Assembly: GCA_030432815.1 (NCBI GenBank)
Contig: JAUILB010000185.1
Location: 1-6,112, forward strand
DNA: 6,112 nt
Reading direction: 5' to 3'
Source of the DNA: Alphaproteobacteria bacterium
GTDB lineage: Bacteria > Pseudomonadota > Alphaproteobacteria > Sphingomonadales > Emcibacteraceae
Positions 1-5,022 of the stretch are shown in pieces (the stretch's first letter is position 1; each line of letters begins with the position of its first letter). Below the pieces are notes generated by a model, which did not search any database, had not been told where the DNA came from, and saw only the letters and a program-made list of their open reading frames with translations. The position numbers and the translations under genes were made by a program.

Positions 1-27
1 TGGTAACTGGATACAGCTTTATCAACA

Positions 28-330
28 ATGATAAGCGAAAAAATTGATCATCATTTTAATGAACTTTCACCGCTTGATTTCAATGTCTTCGGCGATACGA
101 ACCTTTATGAAAAATTGTGCCGTGAAGGCACTGACCTAAAAACCGCAAAAGCCTTTCTTGATCATGTGACAGTGATAAAAGAACAGATCGACAGCGTCGT
201 CGGCAACGAAGATGAACATCTGGCGGTTGTATATAATTTCTTAAGTGAAGAAGAACAAAAACAATATCAAAATTTTCTGAAAAGGCTTGAGACTGATACA
301 CGGCTCTATGTTAAGGAAATTGCAAATTAA
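28..330 (+). CDS. small acidic hypothetical protein, 100 aa
   Basis: I do not recognise this protein. It is a complete 100-residue ORF with an in-frame TAA at 4-6, so it cannot extend far upstream; ATG at 28 is the first ATG. No Shine-Dalgarno sequence is visible before it (the preceding bases are AT-rich), which weakens the start call. The product is charged and probably soluble and mostly helical: no signal peptide or hydrophobic membrane segment is present, and the C-terminal half (about residues 50-98) is rich in Glu, Gln and Lys in a pattern compatible with a helical hairpin. No catalytic motif is apparent. It converges on the minus-strand tRNA-Ser unit, and the hairpin at 361-392 lies about 30 nt past its stop. 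It is believed to be a gene because of its length, its lack of a better-supported competing gene and its plausible composition; the function is unknown. Confidence 0.6.
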   Translation: MISEKIDHHFNELSPLDFNVFGDTNLYEKLCREGTDLKTAKAFLDHVTVIKEQIDSVVGNEDEHLAVVYNFLSEEEQKQYQNFLKRLETDTRLYVKEIAN

Positions 331-360
331 TTAACCTTCACCGATCCCATTCCACATATT

Positions 361-392
361 AAAAAGGCCCACCTCAATGGTGAGCCCTTTTT
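361..392 (-). terminator. rho-independent terminator of tRNA-Ser
   Basis: This is an inverted repeat immediately 3' of the minus-strand tRNA. Arms 366-373 and 379-386 close a 5-nt loop (374-378) and are flanked by an A run (361-365) and a T run (388-392). In the minus-strand RNA the pair 369/383 is a G-U wobble, so the stem is continuous and is followed by five U residues. In the plus-strand RNA the same position is a C-A mismatch. It therefore mainly serves the tRNA, but it could also stop transcription coming from the small gene ending at 330. Confidence 0.8.
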
Positions 393-394
393 AA

Positions 395-484
395 TGGCGG
401 AGAGGAAGGGATTCGAACCCTCGGTACCCGTGAGGGCACAACTCCTTAGCAGGGAGCCCCATTCGACCACTCTGGCACCTCTCC
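395..484 (-). tRNA. tRNA-Ser (anticodon GCU)
   Basis: This is a 90-nt class II tRNA that decodes AGC and AGU serine codons. The acceptor stem is GGAGAGG (plus-strand 478-484) paired with CCTCTCC (399-405), followed by discriminator G at 398 and an encoded CCA at 395-397. The anticodon loop is plus-strand 446-452, with the anticodon at 448-450 (plus AGC, read as GCT). Its stem is 453-457 with 441-445 and includes one G-T pair. The T loop TTCGAAT is visible at 409-415. A long extra arm lies between the anticodon and T stems, as expected for serine tRNAs. It has its own promoter (492-520) and terminator (361-392) and so forms a monocistronic unit. Confidence 0.97.
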
Positions 485-491
485 GCCGCCG

Positions 492-520
492 TTTTTAGTT
501 GTGTTGAACGCCCTTGTCAA
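492..520 (-). promoter_or_regulatory. sigma70-type promoter of tRNA-Ser
   Basis: Read on the minus strand, there is a perfect -35 TTGACA (plus 515-520), a 17-nt spacer (498-514) and a -10-like TAAAAA (492-497). The predicted start, 6-7 nt past the -10, falls at about 485-486, one or two bases before the mature tRNA 5' end at 484. The -35 and spacing are ideal, while the -10 matches TATAAT at only four positions. Confidence 0.6.
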
Positions 521-549
521 AACATTTCTGGCTAAAATATCGAATAAGC

Positions 550-587
550 AAAAAAAGAGGGCATGGAAAATTTTTCCACACCCTTTT
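550..587 (-). terminator. rho-independent terminator of the Sel1-like gene
   Basis: TGGAAAA (564-570) and TTTTCCA (572-578) form the inner stem, and AGGG (558-561) with CCCT (581-584) form the outer stem. The two are separated by CA/CA (562-563 and 579-580). In minus-strand RNA these become UG opposite UG, which can form two G-U wobbles, so the stem is continuous on that strand only. It is followed by a seven-T run (plus 550-556 read in reverse). The apical A-U pairs must open to form a loop. It lies about 80 nt past the stop codon at 664, between the Sel1-like gene and the tRNA promoter. Confidence 0.7.
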
Positions 588-652
588 CAGTTAAAAATAC
601 TATACTATGGTAATAGCGGCGCCTTATCACCCAGCGCACATCTTACTATGAT

Positions 653-668
653 ACTAATATATATTAGT
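653..668. repeat. 16-bp perfect AT-rich palindrome over the Sel1-like stop codon
   Basis: The left half ACTAATAT (653-660) is the exact reverse complement of the right half ATATTAGT (661-668), with no spacer. The TAA stop of the minus-strand gene (664-666) lies inside it. There is no GC clamp and no T run, so it is not a conventional terminator. It could be an operator or an mRNA 3'-end structure, or it could be chance in AT-rich sequence. Confidence 0.5.
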
Positions 669-933
669 GAGCAACCATCCATTCACGCGCTTTGCGCTGC
701 GCTTCTGAAATTTCACCATTCGACATGGCGTCTGCCACTTCCGCACGGTCGATTTGTGCACTCAACATTCCACGCATCGCCGCCAGATTAAACCATTTAT
801 GTGCTTCCACATTATTTTGTTCCACGCCGTGACCTATTGAATAAAGAAGGCCAAGATCATATAGAGCTTCTGCTTTTCCGCTTTCTGCTGCCTGTATCCG
901 GTTTTCGAGATATTTCTTATCTGCTATTGCCAT
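664..933 (-). CDS. small Sel1-like repeat (SLR) protein, 89 aa
   Basis: The product is a compact protein carrying one Sel1-like repeat, a helix-turn-helix unit related to TPRs that usually mediates protein-protein contacts. The repeat spans about residues 18-55: it begins around GKAEALYDLGLLYSIGHGVE and continues with the typical A-x-x-W-x-x-x-AA signature (AHKWFNLAAMRG, 44-55). A third helix with EAQRKAREW (77-85) ends the protein. There is no signal peptide or membrane segment, so it is probably cytoplasmic. The start at 933 is supported by GGAGA (plus 941-945) seven nt upstream. From memory, single-SLR proteins of about 90 residues with this ending are common in alphaproteobacteria, but no specific partner or pathway is known to me. 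It lies between the gat operon terminator and its own terminator, and so is a single-gene unit with a long AT-rich upstream region. Confidence 0.88.
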   Translation of the reverse strand: MAIADKKYLENRIQAAESGKAEALYDLGLLYSIGHGVEQNNVEAHKWFNLAAMRGMLSAQIDRAEVADAMSNGEISEAQRKAREWMVAH

Positions 934-1058
934 AACATTTTCTCCGTCATTAACTATATTTTGTACCTAACGCTTAATTTCGCGCCTTATAGAAAATAAA
1001 GTTGTATTAGAATTTTAAATAAATGGTTAACGCCAATATTTTTTTGATAAGATATTGT

Positions 1059-1088
1059 TTTATAAAGATAAATATAGTTAACCCGCAA
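1059..1088 (-). promoter_or_regulatory. possible promoter of the Sel1-like gene
   Basis: On the minus strand there is a -35-like TTGCGG (plus 1083-1088), an 18-nt spacer and a -10-like TATAAA (1059-1064). It would give a leader of roughly 120 nt before the start at 933. A second -10-like hexamer, TATAAG (986-991), lies closer to the gene but has no convincing -35. The region is so AT-rich that chance matches are likely. Confidence 0.3.
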
Positions 1089-1096
1089 AGGTTAAC
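1077..1096. promoter_or_regulatory. perfect dyad GTTAACC-N6-GGTTAAC, operator-like
   Basis: Seven-base arms at 1077-1083 and 1090-1096 are exact reverse complements around CGCAAA. Each arm contains the self-complementary GTTAAC. The dyad covers the -35-like element of the possible Sel1-gene promoter, where a bound dimer could repress. The regulator is unknown. Confidence 0.45.
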
Positions 1097-1178
1097 AAAC
1101 AGGCAAAAGGTTAATTTTCACTATTTTTCGGTTTTTTTAAACAGATTCTATGAAACATCACGAATCAATTTTAACCAT

Positions 1179-1214
1179 AAAAAAAGCCGGGAAAATTAAC
1201 CATCCCGGCTTTTT
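1179..1214 (-). terminator. rho-independent terminator of the gatCAB operon
   Basis: A GC-rich perfect stem, GCCGGGA (1186-1192) with TCCCGGC (1203-1209), closes a 10-nt loop. It is flanked by an A run (1179-1185) and a T run (1210-1214) that can extend the pairing. Read on the minus strand it ends in seven T residues, about 20 nt after the gatB stop codon. The loop contains a TTAACCAT motif (1196-1203, including the first stem base). Confidence 0.92.
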
Positions 1215-1232
1215 GGTAAAATACGGTGTTAT

Positions 1233-2717
1233 TTAGCCATCAAGTTTTGGCCTTAAAAGTTGATTGACAACTTGCGGATTGGCTTTACCCCCAGTTTTCT
1301 TCATCACCTGTCCGACGAAGAAACCAAAGAGCTTATCTTTACCGCCGCGGTATTCCTCAACCTTATCAGCGTTCTCGGCCAGAATTTCATCAATCATTGC
1401 TTCGATTGCACCGGTATCGGAAACCTGCTTCAGGCCCTTTTCTTCCACGATGGCTTCAGGGGAATTTCCGGTATCCAGCATAATATCGAACACGTCTTTG
1501 GCGATCCGGCCCGAAATTGTGCCATCAAGCTGAAGACCAAGAAGTTCAGCCGCATGCTCAATGGATACCGGGCTTTCATTTATGGACTTGCCCAGTTTTT
1601 TAAGCGCGCCAAACAGATCACTTGTGATCCAGTTTGATACCAATGATCCAAGTTCTGAAATTGGCTTTCCTGTTTTATCAACCGTTGCGGCGAGCAATGT
1701 TTCAAAATAATCGGCATTTTCCTTTTCCGCGGTAAGCACAGCCGCGTTATATGGTGTAATATGCAGATCCCTGATGAAACGTTCTTTCTTGGCATCTGCA
1801 AGTTCCGGCATTTCTTTTGCAAGCTGGTCGACAAATTCCTGACTAAATTCAAGCGGCAGCAAATCCGGGTCCGGAAAATAGCGATAATCATGTGCTTCTT
1901 CTTTTGATCGCATCGGGCGTGTTGTCCCGGTTGCCACTTCAAACAGTCTTGTTTCCTGATTAACCGTACCGCCATCTTCGATAAGATCGATTTGACGGCG
2001 GATTTCGCTTTCCACAACCTGTGTCACATAGCGGATCGAATTAACATTTTTTGTTTCCGTACGGGTACCAAACGCTTCGCCGGGACGGCGCACCGATACG
2101 TTCACATCCGCGCGCATTGATCCCTGCTCCATATTGCCGTCGCAGGTGCCCGCATAACGGACAATAGAGCGTATTTTTTTGAAATAGGCGGCGGCTTCTT
2201 CCGGTGTACGCATATCCGGTTTTGATACGATTTCCATCAGTGCCACACCGGACCGGTTAAGGTCAACATATGTCATGGTTGGATGCTGGTCATGCATGGA
2301 TTTACCGGCATCCTGTTCAAGATGAAGCCTTTCAACACCAATTTCCTTGGTGCTCCCGTCTTCAAGATCAATTGTGACAACCCCTTCGCCGACAATGGGA
2401 TCCTTGAACTGGGAAATCTGATAGCCTTGCGGCAGATCGGCATAAAAATAATTTTTACGGTCAAATATGCTGCGCAGGTTAATCTTGCAACCCATGGCAA
2501 GCCCGGTACGGACCGCCTGACGCACGCATTCCTCGTTAATAACAGGAAGCATACCGGGCTGTGCTGAACATACAAAACTGACCTGTGTATTCGGTTCCGC
2601 GCCAAAGGCCGTCGCCGCGCCGGAAAATAATTTTGCTTCGGAAATGACCTGCGCGTGGATTTCAAGGCCGATAACGGCTTCCCAATCGCCTGTTGCCCCT
2701 GGATAAAGCCTGCTCAT
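1233..2717 (-). CDS. gatB: Asp/Glu-tRNA amidotransferase subunit B
   Basis: GatB binds the misacylated tRNA and phosphorylates the side-chain carboxylate of Glu-tRNA(Gln) or Asp-tRNA(Asn) with ATP. Ammonia delivered from GatA then completes the amidation. Family signatures in order: VIGLEIHAQ (15-23), FDRKNYFY followed by DLPQGYQISQ (85-103), HLEQDAGK (132-139), YVDLNRSGVALMEIVSKPD (150-168), GNMEQGSMRADVNVSVR (194-210) and GTRTETKNVNS (217-227). H21, E134 and E221 match, by motif and spacing, the metal ligands I recall from the S. aureus enzyme. The C-terminal tail domain is complete and ends with a typical NPQVVNQLLRPKL. At 494 residues it is full length. The start was set at 2717 because that ATG overlaps the gatA stop as ATGA and has GGGGAG (plus 2725-2730) seven nt upstream; an in-frame ATG at 2735 lacks this support. 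Confidence 0.98.
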   Translation of the reverse strand: MSRLYPGATGDWEAVIGLEIHAQVISEAKLFSGAATAFGAEPNTQVSFVCSAQPGMLPVINEECVRQAVRTGLAMGCKINLRSIFDRKNYFYADLPQGYQISQFKDPIVGEGVVTIDLEDGSTKEIGVERLHLEQDAGKSMHDQHPTMTYVDLNRSGVALMEIVSKPDMRTPEEAAAYFKKIRSIVRYAGTCDGNMEQGSMRADVNVSVRRPGEAFGTRTETKNVNSIRYVTQVVESEIRRQIDLIEDGGTVNQETRLFEVATGTTRPMRSKEEAHDYRYFPDPDLLPLEFSQEFVDQLAKEMPELADAKKERFIRDLHITPYNAAVLTAEKENADYFETLLAATVDKTGKPISELGSLVSNWITSDLFGALKKLGKSINESPVSIEHAAELLGLQLDGTISGRIAKDVFDIMLDTGNSPEAIVEEKGLKQVSDTGAIEAMIDEILAENADKVEEYRGGKDKLFGFFVGQVMKKTGGKANPQVVNQLLRPKLDG

Positions 2718-4198
2718 GATGCGTCTCCCCACCATTTGGCCGGTTTATGCTTAAATCCGGCCGCTGTTTCAAGGACATCCGCAACATTCAGAAGCTGCTC
2801 TTCACCGAAGGCCTGTCCCAGTAGTTGAAGACCAAGGGGTAGCCCCTCTGCGCTTAGGCCTGCGGGCACCGAAATACCCGGAAGCCCCGCAAGGGACGCC
2901 GGTACGGTAAACACATCATTTAAGTACATGGCAAGCGGATCATCCACCTTATCACCCAGCGCGAACGCCGCACTTGGCGCTGTCGGTGTCAGGATCACAT
3001 CACATTTTTCATATGCGGCCTTAAAATCATTGGCAATCAGCGTGCGTACTTTTTGTGCTTTCAGGTAATATGCGTCATAATAGCCTGCGGATAGTACATA
3101 AGTACCGATAAGTATCCGGCGTTTTACTTCGTCGCCAAAACCGGCAGCACGGGTTTTTTTATACATATCATCAAGGCTGCTACCTGCTACACGAAGACCG
3201 TATTTGACGCCATCATACCGTGCAAGGTTTGATGAACATTCCGCCGGCGCCACAATGTAATATGTCGGCAGCGCATATTTTGTGTGTGGCAGGCTTATAT
3301 CAACGATTTCCGCGCCTGCATCCTTTAACCAGTCAATGCCCTTTTGCCAAAGATTTTCAATTTCCTGCGGCATGCCGTCCACACGATATTCGCTTGGCAC
3401 ACCAACTTTAAGGCCGCGGATATCACCCTTTAGCGCTGCTTCATAATTCGGTACCGGTATGTTGATTGATGTTGAATCCTTAGGATCATACCCGGCCATG
3501 CTTTCCATCATGATTGCTGCATCGCGCACCGTTTTGGTCAGCGGCCCTGCCTGATCAAGGGATGATGCAAATGCAATCATTCCCCAGCGTGAACAGCGGC
3601 CATATGTCGGTTTAAGACCCACAAGCCCTGCGAATGATGCCGGCTGACGGATCGACCCCCCTGTATCGGTTCCTGTGGTCGCAATGGCAATATCCGCGGC
3701 AACCGCCGCCGCAGACCCGCCGGACGACCCACCAGGCACCGTGTCTTTATCAGACCCCGCCGCGCGCCACGGGTTTTTAACCGGGCCATAATAACTGTTT
3801 TCATTTGAAGACCCCATGGCGAATTCATCCATGTTGGTTTTACCCAGCATCACCGCGCCATCATCCCAAAGGTTTTGGGAAACCGTACTTTCATATTCCG
3901 GTTTGAAGCCGTCCAGAATATGACTGCATGTTTGGCTGTGAACACCTTTGGTACAGTATAAGTCCTTCATTCCTATGGGAATGCCGGTCATGCCTTTGGC
4001 ATTTCCCGCCTTGATCATGGCGTCCGCATTATCCGCCATTTCCATTGCCTTCTCGGCGGTAACAGCAACAAAACAATTAAGCTCTTTTGCGTCTTCCATT
4101 GCGTTTAAATGCGCTTCGGTCAGTTCACGTGAACTGATATCCCCTTTATGAAGGGCATTCCTTGCTTCGGATAGGGTAAATTTGGTAAGTTCAGTCAT
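2714..4198 (-). CDS. gatA: Asp/Glu-tRNA amidotransferase subunit A (glutaminase)
   Basis: GatA is the amidase-signature subunit that hydrolyses glutamine and channels ammonia to GatB. The Ser-cisSer-Lys triad is intact: K78 in GIPIGMKDL, cis-Ser S158 in PGGSSGGSAAA, and nucleophile S182 in TDTGGSIRQPA. The spacing between the two serines is 24, as in characterised GatA. The rest of the amidase fold is continuous (GRCSRWGMIAFASSLDQAGP near 200-219; a conserved PAGLSAEGLPLGLQLLG stretch near the C-terminus). The length, 494 residues, is normal. Two adjacent ATGs are possible: I chose 4198 because AGGGAG (plus 4205-4210) then sits six nt away, against only three for 4201. That ribosome site overlaps the gatC stop, and the gene's own stop overlaps the gatB start, so the three ORFs are probably translationally coupled. 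Confidence 0.98.
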   Translation of the reverse strand: MTELTKFTLSEARNALHKGDISSRELTEAHLNAMEDAKELNCFVAVTAEKAMEMADNADAMIKAGNAKGMTGIPIGMKDLYCTKGVHSQTCSHILDGFKPEYESTVSQNLWDDGAVMLGKTNMDEFAMGSSNENSYYGPVKNPWRAAGSDKDTVPGGSSGGSAAAVAADIAIATTGTDTGGSIRQPASFAGLVGLKPTYGRCSRWGMIAFASSLDQAGPLTKTVRDAAIMMESMAGYDPKDSTSINIPVPNYEAALKGDIRGLKVGVPSEYRVDGMPQEIENLWQKGIDWLKDAGAEIVDISLPHTKYALPTYYIVAPAECSSNLARYDGVKYGLRVAGSSLDDMYKKTRAAGFGDEVKRRILIGTYVLSAGYYDAYYLKAQKVRTLIANDFKAAYEKCDVILTPTAPSAAFALGDKVDDPLAMYLNDVFTVPASLAGLPGISVPAGLSAEGLPLGLQLLGQAFGEEQLLNVADVLETAAGFKHKPAKWWGDAS

Positions 4199-4208
4199 CA
4201 TCCACTCC

Positions 4209-4496
4209 CTATTCGATCACTTTAGGCACGGCAAAAAAACCATGCTCGGCCTGCGGTGCATTTTTTAGAACGCTGTCACGGTAGCCACCATCGGTGACTT
4301 TATCTTCACGGCGGGGAAGTGATGCTTCAACCACGCTGGTCATGGCCTCTACCCCATCGGTATCAACTTCGGAAAGCTGTTCCACCCAATCAAGAATGTT
4401 ATTAAGCTCTCCCACCGTGGATTCAAGCTCCTTTTCCGAAACTTCAATACGGGCCAGATTCGCGATCTTCGCGACTGTATCTTTATCAATTGACAT
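4209..4496 (-). CDS. gatC: Asp/Glu-tRNA amidotransferase subunit C
   Basis: GatC is the small subunit that wraps between GatA and GatB and stabilises the heterotrimer. The 95-residue length is typical. The N-terminal helix carries the family pattern DTVAKIANLARIEVSEKELE (6-25), followed by the second helix around LNNILDWVEQLSEVDTDGVE (31-50). The C-terminal extended segment includes LPRREDKVTDGG (60-71) and ends near APQAEHGFFAVPKVIE, the conserved FF-VPKV region. The stop TAG (4209-4211) overlaps the ribosome site of gatA, only 10 nt before that gene. The start at 4496 has only a weak upstream purine tract, but the N-terminus aligns with the usual family start. This is the first gene of the operon; a possible -10 lies at 4579-4584. 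Confidence 0.97.
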   Translation of the reverse strand: MSIDKDTVAKIANLARIEVSEKELESTVGELNNILDWVEQLSEVDTDGVEAMTSVVEASLPRREDKVTDGGYRDSVLKNAPQAEHGFFAVPKVIE

Positions 4497-4658
4497 GTCA
4501 AAATGCTCTTATTGCTTTACGTGCTTATTTAATGGCGGGAAACTACCACCAGCCGCCAGCAACCGCAAGCGATTGTTTATCATAATTGTAAAAGCTGGAC
4601 GCCGACCGGATTTACTATTATCCTGATCTCTATCAACAATAACTTGTGAGAGGGTTAC
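4497..4658. other. divergent intergenic region between gatC and the exported-protein gene
   Basis: These 162 bases must hold the promoters of both divergent units. For the gat operon the best -10 candidate is TATGAT on the minus strand (plus 4579-4584), without a convincing -35. For the plus-strand gene, TACTAT (4613-4618) or TATTAT (4616-4621) could be a -10. A 6-bp GC-rich inverted repeat, TGGCGG (4533-4538) with CCGCCA (4553-4558), would fold in the gat leader RNA. I see no T-box-like or other riboswitch architecture. Confidence 0.4.
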
Positions 4659-5012
4659 GTGACTAAGAGATTATTTTATACAGCATTGATTTCACTGGTG
4701 GCAATTGGCAATGCCATCGCCGCAGACGTGGATGGTGAATGGAGCGTCGCCATGAATTCCGCCGAGGGTGGCACCGTCATTCCAATGACCATTTCCATTG
4801 ATGGTGAAATGGCGAAAGCAATGGTGGGGCAGGACGAACTTAGCGGCACATATAGGGATGGTGAGCTTAAGCTGACAGGGCCGTTATATGTACCCGAAGC
4901 CGGTATGTCCGCGACCCTTGACATGACCGCCAAACTTGATGGTGATCATTTAAAGGGAACAGCCAATTGGGACATGTATACCGCAAATGTACTTGGCACC
5001 CGTAAGGATTAA
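4659..5012 (+). CDS. small exported beta-rich hypothetical protein, 117 aa
   Basis: The start is GTG at 4659, supported by GAGG (4650-4653, within AGAGGG) with five nt spacing. The N-terminus is a classical Sec signal peptide: K3-R4, a hydrophobic core LFYTALISLVAIG (5-17), and an A-I-A box (19-21) predicting cleavage after residue 21 and a mature protein of about 96 residues in the periplasm. The mature part starts DVDGEWSVAM and alternates short strands with Gly turns (ISIDGEMAKAM, LSGTYRDGELKLTG, LDGDHLKGTANWDM), which suggests an antiparallel beta-barrel or sandwich somewhat like small lipocalin-like domains. That fold assignment is inference from the pattern, and no active-site motif is visible. 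There is no lipobox cysteine. It is divergent from gatC and convergent with the receptor gene, overlapping it by 4 nt. The function is unknown. Confidence 0.85.
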   Translation: MTKRLFYTALISLVAIGNAIAADVDGEWSVAMNSAEGGTVIPMTISIDGEMAKAMVGQDELSGTYRDGELKLTGPLYVPEAGMSATLDMTAKLDGDHLKGTANWDMYTANVLGTRKD

Positions 5013-5022
5013 TACTTAATCC
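5006..5022. repeat. perfect dyad containing both convergent stop codons
   Basis: GGATTAA (5006-5012) and TTAATCC (5016-5022) are exact reverse complements around TAC. Both TAA stops of the converging genes lie in the shared TTAA at 5009-5012. The stem has only two G-C pairs and no T run follows, so a conventional terminator is doubtful. No other terminator is visible between the two genes. Confidence 0.55.

Larger units (their letters stand above)
1023..1203. promoter_or_regulatory. AT-rich region with clustered GTTAAC/TTAACCAT motifs and GANTC sites
   Basis: This is the gene-free interval between the Sel1-like gene and gatB. TTAACCAT, which resembles the half-site bound by the alphaproteobacterial cell-cycle regulator CtrA, occurs three times: minus strand at 1023-1030, plus strand at 1171-1178, and plus strand at 1196-1203 (the last inside the gatB terminator). 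GTTAAC occurs at 1026-1031, 1077-1082 and 1091-1096, and GGTTAA at 1109-1114. Two GANTC sites, the target of the methylase CcrM, lie at 1144-1148 and 1162-1166. No TTAA-N7-TTAA full CtrA box is present. The clustering is seen directly; regulation by CtrA is inference. Confidence 0.35.

Noticed and set aside
572..580. DnaA-box-like TTTTCCACA
   Set aside because: It is one mismatch from TTATCCACA but isolated, and is explained as one arm of the terminator hairpin at 550-587; no origin features accompany it.
501..791. Plus-strand 96-codon ORF over the tRNA promoter and antisense to the Sel1-like gene
   Set aside because: It covers the tRNA promoter, a terminator hairpin and the reverse of a better-supported gene, and has no ribosome site or recognisable protein features.
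2718..2735. Upstream in-frame ATG of gatB at 2735
   Set aside because: It would lengthen the overlap with gatA and lacks the well-placed GGGGAG that precedes the ATG at 2717.
1260..4151. Several ORFs of 60-145 codons in other frames or antisense to gatB and gatA
   Set aside because: They lie entirely inside clearly coding gatB and gatA, and their translations are low-complexity or compositionally odd, as expected of shadow frames.
4294..4626. Plus-strand ORF antisense to gatC running into the intergenic region
   Set aside because: It is antisense to a conserved gene and has serine/leucine-rich composition typical of a reverse-frame shadow.
20..4640. 10-base repeat TATCAACAAT just upstream of both plus-strand genes (20-29 and 4631-4640)
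   Set aside because: The distance to the start codon differs (it overlaps the first ATG in one case and lies about 19 nt upstream in the other), and a single 10-mer repeat over 6 kb is compatible with chance.
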